Assembly (NCBI GenBank): GCA_019752975.1
Contig: JAIELM010000028.1
Coordinates: 1-11,144 of the forward strand
Reading direction: 5' to 3'
Length of the DNA stretch: 11,144 nucleotides
DNA from: Undibacterium sp.
GTDB taxonomy: Bacteria; Pseudomonadota; Gammaproteobacteria; Burkholderiales; Burkholderiaceae_D
Below, piece by piece: positions 6,008-11,144 of the stretch (its first letter is position 1; every line of letters starts with the position of its first letter). The notes under the pieces are model-generated. The model had not been told where the DNA came from. It worked only from the letters and a program-made list of their open reading frames with translations, and made no database searches. Made by a program: the position numbers and the translations under genes.

Positions 6008-6526
6008 CTATTCCTCTGGAAAATATAGAGACTCTGTGGGTATTTCTTGATTTACTTCTTCTGTAAGTTTAGCAACCAACTTTTCATTGGGAGTGTTTTC
6101 AGGTGGATTTGTAACTAATACCTTTTTCTTTTTCATTGCAGCTTCAAACATTTTTTTACTTGATGCTGAATAAGTTCCTTCATCTCTAATTTTCAATATA
6201 ATTTCATATAGGTCATATTCGAGGGCTCTGTAGCCTGACAAAGTTTGTTCGTAAAATTTAATTTTATGCCCAAACTTTAAAAATGGCTTAAGAAAGCCGA
6301 CGATAGCTGCTACCGCAGATATAAATTTCCATACAGCCAGTCCAGACTGAGTTTGTAAAAACAAAACCCCTGAAATTACTGAGCTTGGAGCAGCAATAGC
6401 TATAAGAATTTCAAAAGCGAAATTCCACTTTTCGTAAAAAACTAACCGACAACAATAATATTTAACATTAAGACGAGCTGACCGATAGTTGTCGTAAATA
6501 TCCCAGATAGCGTTATTATTTCCCAA
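6008..6526 (-). CDS. SLATT-like two-helix membrane protein
   Basis: A 172-aa protein with a short N-terminal amphipathic part (residues 1-35, YDNYRSARLNVKYYCCRLVF), two membrane helices (about 37-58 and 63-84) and a C-terminal helix (HKIKFYEQTLSGYRALEYDL) leading into a lysine-rich, probably coiled tail. This order matches SLATT domains (SMODS- and SLOG-associating 2TM effector), predicted pore-forming effectors in bacterial nucleotide-signalling conflict systems. No SMODS nucleotidyltransferase, SLOG protein or reverse transcriptase is visible nearby. The start is TTG at 6526. It is preceded by a near-perfect AAGGAG (6533-6538) six nt away, and no in-frame ATG follows soon after. The gene is markedly AT-rich compared with its neighbours, suggesting transfer. 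It leads a two-gene unit with the proline-rich protein. Fold assignment is by pattern only. Confidence 0.7.
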   Translation of the reverse strand: MGNNNAIWDIYDNYRSARLNVKYYCCRLVFYEKWNFAFEILIAIAAPSSVISGVLFLQTQSGLAVWKFISAVAAIVGFLKPFLKFGHKIKFYEQTLSGYRALEYDLYEIILKIRDEGTYSASSKKMFEAAMKKKKVLVTNPPENTPNEKLVAKLTEEVNQEIPTESLYFPEE

Positions 6527-6532
6527 TTAATT

Positions 6533-6538
6533 CTCCTT
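6533..6538 (-). promoter_or_regulatory. Strong ribosome binding site deciding a TTG start
   Basis: AAGGAG on the minus strand sits six nt upstream of the TTG at 6526. An ATG slightly upstream (6542-6540) opens only ATG-AAG-GAG-AAT-TAA, a frame that stops directly before the TTG. Confidence 0.7.
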
Positions 6539-6540
6539 CA

Positions 6541-6660
6541 TTGCATAACGAGGCTGTATAAAAACCCCATTTTGCAGCCGCAAAACGGGCATCATGGCAA
6601 AGCTTTTATTAAATAGGGATTGGGAAATTTGTTTCATTCGGCAAGTGTGCCGTATTTTTG
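6541..6660. repeat. Repeat family 2, copy 2 (IS-end-like)
   Basis: The conserved end TAACGAGGCTGTATAAAAAC begins at 6546 and is followed by GGCATC, AAATA, GGGAA and AGTGTGCCG, in the same order as in 2421-2540. In the minus strand a 68-codon open frame crosses this copy and ends directly at the SLATT start. Copy 1 has a related but frameshifted reading, so the frame may be a decayed transposase-associated tail rather than a gene. Confidence 0.65.
6555..6583 (-). promoter_or_regulatory. Candidate promoter for the SLATT/proline-rich unit
   Basis: On the minus strand TTGCGG (6583-6578) and TATACA (6560-6555) are exactly 17 nt apart. They match sigma-70 consensus at 3/6 and 4/6 positions. The start codon is 28 nt beyond the -10 box, with the ribosome site between. 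The promoter lies wholly within repeat family 2. Confidence 0.4.
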
Positions 6661-6696
6661 GGGTTTCACGCAAGTATTTGCGTCTAATAAAGCCAA

Positions 6697-6830
6697 GTAG
6701 GGCGAGTGAAACCCGCGCTGTCTGATTAATCATCTGCGATAAACGATGTTAACCAAGGCGTTTTTTCACAAATACCCAATCGATATTTAGATGTTGTAAG
6801 CGATCACGGCGCGGGTTTCACCCGCCCTAC
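6697..6830. mobile_element. MITE-like element with 21-bp inverted ends
   Basis: GTAGGGCGAGTGAAACCCGC at 6697 onward is the inverse of CGGGTTTCACCCGCCCTAC ending at 6830, with one mismatch in 21 bp. The ends are 92 bp apart. There is no ORF inside. Inverted repeats of the GTAGGGCGGGTGAAACCC type occur at high copy in many proteobacterial genomes. Only one unit is present here, adjacent to repeat family 2. Confidence 0.6.
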
Positions 6831-6925
6831 AAAGCTAGGACGCTCCTGCGTGCCTGTGAGTCTGGACGATCCATTGGTTCTCGCTACCTTCTGCACCCAT
6901 CTGTGCATGCAGTAAGGGTGACTGA

Positions 6926-6959
6926 GCCCCGTCCACTGTTCTGCCCGCGGCAGCGGGGC
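6926..6959 (-). terminator. GC-rich hairpin 3' of the hydroxylase gene
   Basis: GCCCCG (6926-6931) pairs with CGGGGC (6954-6959). Inside is a second perfect stem, CTGCC-CGC-GGCAG (6941-6953). The structure starts 5 nt after the hydroxylase stop codon. No T-tract follows on the minus strand, so intrinsic termination is uncertain; on the plus strand only GTATTTTA follows. Confidence 0.35.
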
Positions 6960-6964
6960 GTATT

Positions 6965-8215
6965 TTAATCCTGTTCCAACTTCTGAAACGGGAACATCTG
7001 CTGTTTCACAAAACCATCTGGCATGTAATCGCCCTGTACTCCATATTTTTCAGGGAAGCCATTTTGCCCACGTACCGCGGTTCCGAAAAGATAATCTAGG
7101 AAAGCATAATGTGCTGCGTAGTTTTTATCGATGGCGACGTCATCTGAAGAATGATGCCAGTGATGAAAATCGGGCGTTACGATGAAGTATTTTAATGGTC
7201 CCCAATTGACGTGCACATTGGCGTGATTAAAGACCGCTTGAAAACCCACTACCACGATATAGGCATCCATCACATTTTTACTAAAGCCCATCACGAATAA
7301 TGCGCCCAATACCAAGACGCGGGTGACGACTAATTCCAACATGTGTTGACGCGAACCGGCTAGCCAATCCATGGTTTTAGCTGAATGATGTACCGCGTGA
7401 AAACGCCATAAAAATGGCACTTCGTGGTAAGACCTATGGGTCCAATATTGTGCCAAATCGGCGACTAACATGCAGAGTAGGAGTTGCGGTAAGAAATAAA
7501 TATTTTGCACCCACATATGCACGCTATCACTGGCTAGCCAACCAAATAGGCGGTGGATCAAAAAATTTACCGTCAATAAAATCAGACCGACGATAAAGTG
7601 ATTGACCGCAAAATGAATCAAATCAGTTTGCCACTCCGCCCTAAATAAAGTCTGCCCCTTATACAGAGGAAGAATTTTTTCAATTGCGACGAAGATCAAG
7701 GTTGAACCGAGCAAGTCGAGGATGAACCAATCGAGGCCTATGTAAGGTGTGTGATCAGGAAAATCAGCTACCGGTACATGCGAGCCACCGGCTATCCAGC
7801 ATAGCGCAATCAAAAGAATCGCTGTGAAATGAATGCTGCGATTACGTTTTAAAATAATGTTCACCAAGCTTAGCGTACCGGAAATGATCATAGCGGCAAA
7901 AAGGATATGCCTGATCATGTCCACCGAATAAATATGGCGCAATTCTGGTGTGGTCAAATATTGAGGAAAATGAAAAGCCAATACCCCCAAGCTACACAAA
8001 ATCGCTAAGGAGAGAGCGGTAATCGCACTAGCGATGTACGGTGTGACCAATGGGCCACTACGCTGAACTAAGTCAGTGGTTTGTTTGACCGCATTTTTCG
8101 CTAAATGCGGGGCGATTTTTTTAACGACACGTAAAGACTTGAAGGATTTTTTTGGTTTGTTATTCATCACCATGGCCGTTAAACGGAGTTGTTCAGAAAG
8201 CAGCAGTATAGCCAT
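6965..8215 (-). CDS. Membrane fatty-acid hydroxylase / sterol desaturase superfamily protein
   Basis: An integral membrane di-iron oxygenase-type protein of 416 aa. The histidine clusters of the superfamily are intact: HRSYH at residues 260-264, HAVHH at 273-277, NHANVH at 330-335 and HHWHH at 351-355. The surrounding LWRFHAVHHS and TPDFHHWHHSSDD are characteristic. Such enzymes hydroxylate or desaturate fatty acids, sterols, carotenoids or ether lipids in the inner membrane; the substrate here is unknown. The catalytic domain occupies about 160-390. The protein is longer than the usual 250-330 aa because of a basic N-terminus (residues 18-50, many Lys) and two or three extra membrane helices (about 58-82, 102-122, 128-146). 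The start is uncertain: 8215, 8173 and 8167 are all ATGs and none has a good ribosome site. The gene is monocistronic and divergent from the DUF1161 gene across 147 bp. Confidence 0.88.
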   Translation of the reverse strand: MAILLLSEQLRLTAMVMNNKPKKSFKSLRVVKKIAPHLAKNAVKQTTDLVQRSGPLVTPYIASAITALSLAILCSLGVLAFHFPQYLTTPELRHIYSVDMIRHILFAAMIISGTLSLVNIILKRNRSIHFTAILLIALCWIAGGSHVPVADFPDHTPYIGLDWFILDLLGSTLIFVAIEKILPLYKGQTLFRAEWQTDLIHFAVNHFIVGLILLTVNFLIHRLFGWLASDSVHMWVQNIYFLPQLLLCMLVADLAQYWTHRSYHEVPFLWRFHAVHHSAKTMDWLAGSRQHMLELVVTRVLVLGALFVMGFSKNVMDAYIVVVGFQAVFNHANVHVNWGPLKYFIVTPDFHHWHHSSDDVAIDKNYAAHYAFLDYLFGTAVRGQNGFPEKYGVQGDYMPDGFVKQQMFPFQKLEQD

Positions 8216-8241
8216 GTTTTTATCAATACAGCGGATTTACC

Positions 8242-8253
8242 AAAGTGCACTTT
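8242..8253. promoter_or_regulatory. Perfect 12-bp palindrome in a divergent intergenic region
   Basis: AAAGTGCACTTT is fully self-complementary and lies between the divergent hydroxylase and DUF1161 genes, 27 bp from the longest hydroxylase start. TTTAGTGCA recurs at 8275-8283. It could be an operator shared by both promoters, though no regulator is identified. A weak TTGCAA -35-like box occurs at 8263-8268 on the plus strand. Confidence 0.3.
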
Positions 8254-8362
8254 CAACTAAATTTGCAACAAAACTTTAGTGCAGTGATTTTATTTCTTCT
8301 CGGAATTGTTGCTAGGTGCTAATGTCTTAGCCTTGATCACTTTTTTACTTGGGAGAACGGAA

Positions 8363-8617
8363 ATGAAACAGATCGTACTGGGGTGTAGTTTAATGGGCTT
8401 GGTTTTTTCTGCTTCAGCAAGTGGCTTGTCTTGCGATGATCTTAAGGTGAGCATAGAAAAAAAGCTGGAAGCTAAAGGGGTTAAAAACTACAGCTTAAAC
8501 ATCGTTGGCAAAGACAGTGAAAGTAAGAATCGTGTGGTCGGCACTTGCGAAGCGGGTAGTAAGAAAATTATTTATGAGCGCGCGAAAGCCAAAGAAGCTG
8601 CAGAGAAAACTTCCTAA
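8363..8617 (+). CDS. DUF1161-family secreted small protein
   Basis: An 84-aa protein with a signal peptide (MKQIVLGCSLMGLVFSASA, cleavage near SASA-SG). The mature domain is CDDLKVSIEKKLEAKGVKNY, then SLNIV, VVGTCEAGSKKIIYER and a Lys/Ala-rich end. Two cysteines (in SCDDL and GTCEAG) are placed to form a periplasmic disulphide. This is the pattern of DUF1161 proteins, which have no established function. The frame is open back to 8306, but the ATG at 8363 is preferred: GGGAG lies 7 nt upstream and the signal peptide starts there. Its stop codon overlaps the stop of the convergent TMEM175-type gene by 4 bp. Confidence 0.82.
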   Translation: MKQIVLGCSLMGLVFSASASGLSCDDLKVSIEKKLEAKGVKNYSLNIVGKDSESKNRVVGTCEAGSKKIIYERAKAKEAAEKTS

Positions 8618-9201
8618 CTCACTTCTGAGTCTTTCAGCACGGCCTCAATTCTGCGATCAGGAATAAACCAAATGACTGCAACTGTGACGTAGAGGGCTTG
8701 GGAAATCGTAGGTGAGACAAAAGCGATACCAATGGCGAGCAGGTACAGCATGATTGAAATCTTGCCCTTGATATCGCTGCCTACGGCTTTCTTGATGAGC
8801 GATCCTTCGCCCGCAGCACGGATGAGGGACAGTTGTAAGATGGTATAGGCGATTGCGGCGAGGAATAAATTGACGCCGTATAGCGCGGTAGGTAAAACCG
8901 CAAAATAGTTCTCGCCCATCCAGCCAGTAGTGAAGGGCACCAAAGATAACCAGAAAAGTAAATGCAAGTTGGCCCATAAATTCGCGGCGGTAATATGGTG
9001 CGTGGCATGCAGCATGTGGTGATGGTTATTCCAATAAATCCCAATGTAGGTGAAGCTTAAAACATAGCTGAGAAAAACTGGGAATAGTGGCCGCAACGCT
9101 TCTAGATTTTCACCATGCGGCACTTTGAGTTCCAACACCATGATGGTAATGATGATCGCGATCACGCCATCGCTAAACGCTTCAAATCGCCCTTTGCCCA
9201 T
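8614..9201 (-). CDS. TMEM175-type (DUF1211) potassium channel protein
   Basis: A 195-aa inner-membrane protein with six hydrophobic segments. It begins with the family hallmark RFEAFSDGVIAIIITIMVLE (residues 5-24; FSDGV at 9-13). In characterised bacterial and human TMEM175 channels this lies in the first helix and helps form the K+ pore. The HHHMLHATHH stretch (about residues 59-68) also fits this family. Length is typical for a single-repeat bacterial member, which would assemble as a tetramer. The ATG at 9201 has AGGAG about 10 nt upstream. The 3' end overlaps the DUF1161 gene by 4 bp tail-to-tail. The upstream region is shared with the divergent chrA gene across the REP array. Selectivity and physiological role are inferred from the family. 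Confidence 0.85.
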   Translation of the reverse strand: MGKGRFEAFSDGVIAIIITIMVLELKVPHGENLEALRPLFPVFLSYVLSFTYIGIYWNNHHHMLHATHHITAANLWANLHLLFWLSLVPFTTGWMGENYFAVLPTALYGVNLFLAAIAYTILQLSLIRAAGEGSLIKKAVGSDIKGKISIMLYLLAIGIAFVSPTISQALYVTVAVIWFIPDRRIEAVLKDSEVS

Positions 9202-9248
9202 TGTTCAATTTCTCCTATAAGGTAATTATTCAGCCCGTGGTGTCCGCC

Positions 9249-9517
9249 ATTCCCGAATAATTTCGGGAATCCGGAGCAGTAAATGTACAGCGCTTAATTT
9301 GCTGCACTTCGTGCAGTGAGGTTAAATACTGGATTCCCGCTAAAAGCATGCGGGAATGACGACTTAGATAATTTGCGGCATCTCGTGCAGTTAGGTTAAT
9401 ACTGGATTCCCGCTGAAACCATACGGGAATGACGACTTACATAATTTACTGAACTTCGCGCAGTGAGGTTAATTACTGGATTCCCGTTCAAAGCATGCGG
9501 GAATGACGACTTACATA
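9249..9517. repeat. REP-type hairpin array, three tandem ~73-bp units plus an inverted hairpin
   Basis: Units starting at 9328, 9401 and 9475 each read ACTGGATTCCCG, a loop, then CGGGAATGACGACTTA, so each forms a TTCCCG/CGGGAA hairpin. Spacing is 73 and 74 bp. The inter-hairpin segment is also conserved and holds a second hairpin, perfect at 9302-9316 (CTGCAC-TTC-GTGCAG) and decayed in the next two units. At 9249-9270 lies a hairpin in the opposite sense (ATTCCCG...CGGGAAT). Sequences of the GGATTCCCG...CGGGAATGACG type are widespread REP elements. The array fills the region between the divergent TMEM175-type and chrA genes. Confidence 0.85.
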
Positions 9518-9543
9518 GGTGGCTGAATAAATGCCTGATAACT

Positions 9544-9549
9544 TATAAT
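9544..9549 (+). promoter_or_regulatory. Candidate -10 box (TATAAT) for chrA
   Basis: A perfect TATAAT lies 35 nt upstream of the chrA start, just past the last REP unit. The -35 position (about 9521-9526, GGCTGA) is poor, so the promoter may need an activator or be weak. Confidence 0.45.
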
Positions 9550-9584
9550 TCCAGTCTATCTGATTTTGTCCGCGATGGAAATCT

Positions 9585-10931
9585 ATGTCACCTCTCGAAA
9601 CGAAAGATAATCTCGCCTCGCTTAGTTTTTACCAGGCTTTACAGTTTTGGTTAAAACTCGGTTTCATCAGCTTTGGTGGGCCGGCAGGGCAGATCGCTAT
9701 CATGCATCAGGAGTTGGTCGAACGTCGGCACTGGATTTCTGAAAAACGCTTTTTACATGCGCTGAATTTTTGTATGGTTTTGCCCGGCCCTGAGGCGCAG
9801 CAATTGGCTACCTATATTGGTTGGCTCATGCATGGAACCCGTGGTGGCATCATGGCTGGTCTATTGTTTGTGTTGCCTTCTTTGTTGATCATCATTTTTC
9901 TGTCTTGGTTGTATATCGCTTTTGGCGAACTGTCCTTAGTGGCGGGTTTTTTGTATGGCATCAAACCAGCAGTGACAGCGATCGTGATTCAGGCAGTGCA
10001 TAGGATAGGTACGCGGACGCTGAAAAATTCCAGTTTGTGGTTCATCGCAGGCGCTGCATTTTGCGCTATTTTTTTATTCGATATTCCTTTTCCATTGATC
10101 GTTTTGTGTGCGGCAATGGTAGGGTATTTGGGTGGGCGGTTTTTACCACACCACTTTAGTGCCAAGAGTAGCCATGGTAATGTGAGTAAATCGTATGGTG
10201 CTGCGCTGATTGATGACCATACGCCGGCTCCGTACTACGCGAAATTCTCTTGGTTAAGTTTGAGCAAAGTGGTGGGTATGGGTTTACTTTTGTGGAGTCT
10301 ACCCATGTTATTTCTAGTCACCCAATTGGGATGGGATCACCTCTATACACAAATGGCGTGGTTCTTCACCAAGGCCGCGCTGCTCACTTTTGGTGGCGCG
10401 TATGCGGTGCTGCCCTATGTCATGCAAGGCGCTGTACAGCACTATGGCTGGCTCAGTACCACACAAATGTTGAATGGCTTAGCTTTGGGTGAAACCACGC
10501 CTGGCCCTTTAATTATGGTGCTCGCTTTTGTGGGATTTGTTGGGGCTTATGTGAAGGCGGTATTTGGCCCCGAGCAGCAATTTTTTGCAGGTGCGGTGGC
10601 GGCTTGTTTGGTGACTTGGTTTACCTTTTTACCCTCCTTCATTTTTGTCTTGGCGGGTGGTCCCATCATTGAGGCTACACATCAAGAAGTTCGCCTGACC
10701 GCACCGCTCACTGCGATTACCGCAGCGGTGGTGGGAGTGATACTCAATCTCGCGCTGTTTTTTGCCTACCATGTGATTTGGCCTAGTGGTTTTAGCGGCA
10801 GGTTTGATCTGGTTTCGTGCGCAATTACACTGCTTGCCGCAGTCGCCTTATTACGCTTTAAGATGAACGTGATGGTGGTGATTGCGGCGTGTGCGGTGCT
10901 TGGCTTGTTAAGCCATTTTTTCCGTGGCTAG
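9585..10931 (+). CDS. Chromate transporter ChrA (two CHR domains)
   Basis: A 448-aa inner-membrane protein of the CHR family, which in characterised members exports chromate and confers resistance. Both homologous halves are present, so it is the long (fused) form. The first half has FISFGGPAGQIAIMHQELV (about 28-45), WIS and LPGPEAQQLATYIG (66-79). The second has LLTFGGAYAVLPYVMQ (about 266-281), the GETTPGPL motif (302-309) and a long hydrophobic end. Ten or more membrane segments are apparent, with a hydrophilic linker around 190-222. Length is slightly above the usual ~400 aa. The ATG at 9585 is the natural start, although the ribosome site (TGGAAA) is weak. No chrB-like regulator or superoxide dismutase gene accompanies it here, so inducibility by chromate cannot be inferred. 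Confidence 0.93.
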   Translation: MSPLETKDNLASLSFYQALQFWLKLGFISFGGPAGQIAIMHQELVERRHWISEKRFLHALNFCMVLPGPEAQQLATYIGWLMHGTRGGIMAGLLFVLPSLLIIIFLSWLYIAFGELSLVAGFLYGIKPAVTAIVIQAVHRIGTRTLKNSSLWFIAGAAFCAIFLFDIPFPLIVLCAAMVGYLGGRFLPHHFSAKSSHGNVSKSYGAALIDDHTPAPYYAKFSWLSLSKVVGMGLLLWSLPMLFLVTQLGWDHLYTQMAWFFTKAALLTFGGAYAVLPYVMQGAVQHYGWLSTTQMLNGLALGETTPGPLIMVLAFVGFVGAYVKAVFGPEQQFFAGAVAACLVTWFTFLPSFIFVLAGGPIIEATHQEVRLTAPLTAITAAVVGVILNLALFFAYHVIWPSGFSGRFDLVSCAITLLAAVALLRFKMNVMVVIAACAVLGLLSHFFRG

Positions 10932-11069
10932 TTGTGTTTAGTCGTATTGAGTTTAATCGAGAAAATCGGAATATTCTTTTTGCGCGTAGCCCTTACTATT
11001 TTTCCACGGTAGTGCAGTGGATAATGTGCTTGAGGGCGTCACTCCCACGCGGCTAAAGAATTTTCCAGC
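10932..11069. other. Intergenic, no feature recognised
   Basis: The 138 bp between chrA and the convergent partial gene contain no strong terminator. CCACGGTAGTGCAGTGG near 11004-11020 is weakly inverted but lacks a T-tract on either side. Confidence 0.4.
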
Positions 11070-11144
11070 TTAGTCGCCACTTTCGATGACCACCGCAATT
11101 TGTCTTTGCTGGTCCCACAATATACGTTGAAAAATGCCGTTTTT
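11070..11144 (-). CDS. Partial CDS (C-terminal 24 residues), unknown
   Basis: The minus-strand frame is open from the window edge and ends at a TAA (11072-11070). It encodes KNGIFQRILWDQQRQIAVVI then ESGD. The alternation of hydrophobic and polar residues looks protein-like and would be a C-terminal strand pair, but the piece is too short to name. It is convergent with chrA. Confidence 0.4.
   Translation of the reverse strand, partial: KNGIFQRILWDQQRQIAVVIESGD

Noticed and set aside
5868..6050. Glycine-rich 60-codon open frame on the plus strand
   Set aside because: It is the complement of the proline-rich gene. It has no ribosome site and crosses into the antisense of the SLATT gene.
6527..6733. 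68-codon minus-strand frame ending directly before the SLATT start
   Set aside because: It lies wholly within repeat family 2, whose other copy is frameshifted, and it has no ribosome site. It is treated as repeat-derived.
301..10972. Shared 12-mer GAAAATCGGAAT at 301-312 and 10961-10972
   Set aside because: A few 12-bp matches are expected by chance in a window this long, and the flanks do not match.

Overview
The window looks like chromosomal accessory sequence from a Gram-negative proteobacterium. It has secreted proteins with Sec signal peptides, an AraC regulator and a DUF1161 protein. It also has REP hairpins of the TTCCCG/CGGGAA type that are common in beta- and gammaproteobacteria. 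Base composition is intermediate. A beta-/gammaproteobacterium is my best guess; I cannot name a genus from sequence alone.

Layout. (1) 1-403: AT-rich flank and a 194-bp MITE-like inverted-repeat element. (2) 404-1324 (+): AraC-family regulator. (3) 1377-2419: a short repeat, then two minus-strand genes, a secreted SnoaL-like protein and a small zinc-ribbon membrane protein. (4) 2420-3035: gene-free and repeat-rich. (5) 3036-4529 (+): secreted M61-like metallopeptidase. (6) 4661-5770: a scrap zone in which a transposase C-terminal remnant and a 5'-truncated Lrp/AsnC gene lie between copies of an ~80-bp repeat. (7) 5852-6526 (-): a two-gene unit, a SLATT-like two-helix membrane protein followed after 3 nt by an unlisted 50-residue proline-rich protein. 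(8) 6541-6964: more repeats and a hairpin. (9) 6965-8215 (-): membrane fatty-acid hydroxylase/sterol desaturase-type protein. (10) 8363-8617 (+): DUF1161 periplasmic protein, convergent with (11) 8614-9201 (-): TMEM175-type channel. (12) 9249-9517: REP hairpin array. (13) 9585-10931 (+): chromate transporter ChrA. (14) 11070-11144 (-): tail of a further gene.

The most notable content is the repeat architecture and the SLATT/proline-rich pair. At least five copies of an ~80-bp inverted-repeat element occur within 4.4 kb and coincide with the edges of broken genes. A second repeat family carries an outward-facing TATACA box and abuts the 5' end of two small membrane-protein genes. The SLATT pair is framed by inverted GTTATGC heptamers as an integron cassette would be. 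SLATT proteins are known as predicted membrane effectors of nucleotide-signalling conflict systems. Here no nucleotidyltransferase is visible, so a defence or toxin role is inference only.

The remaining genes (regulator, peptidase, hydroxylase, channel, chromate pump) do not form an obvious pathway. They are mostly single-gene units separated by repeats.
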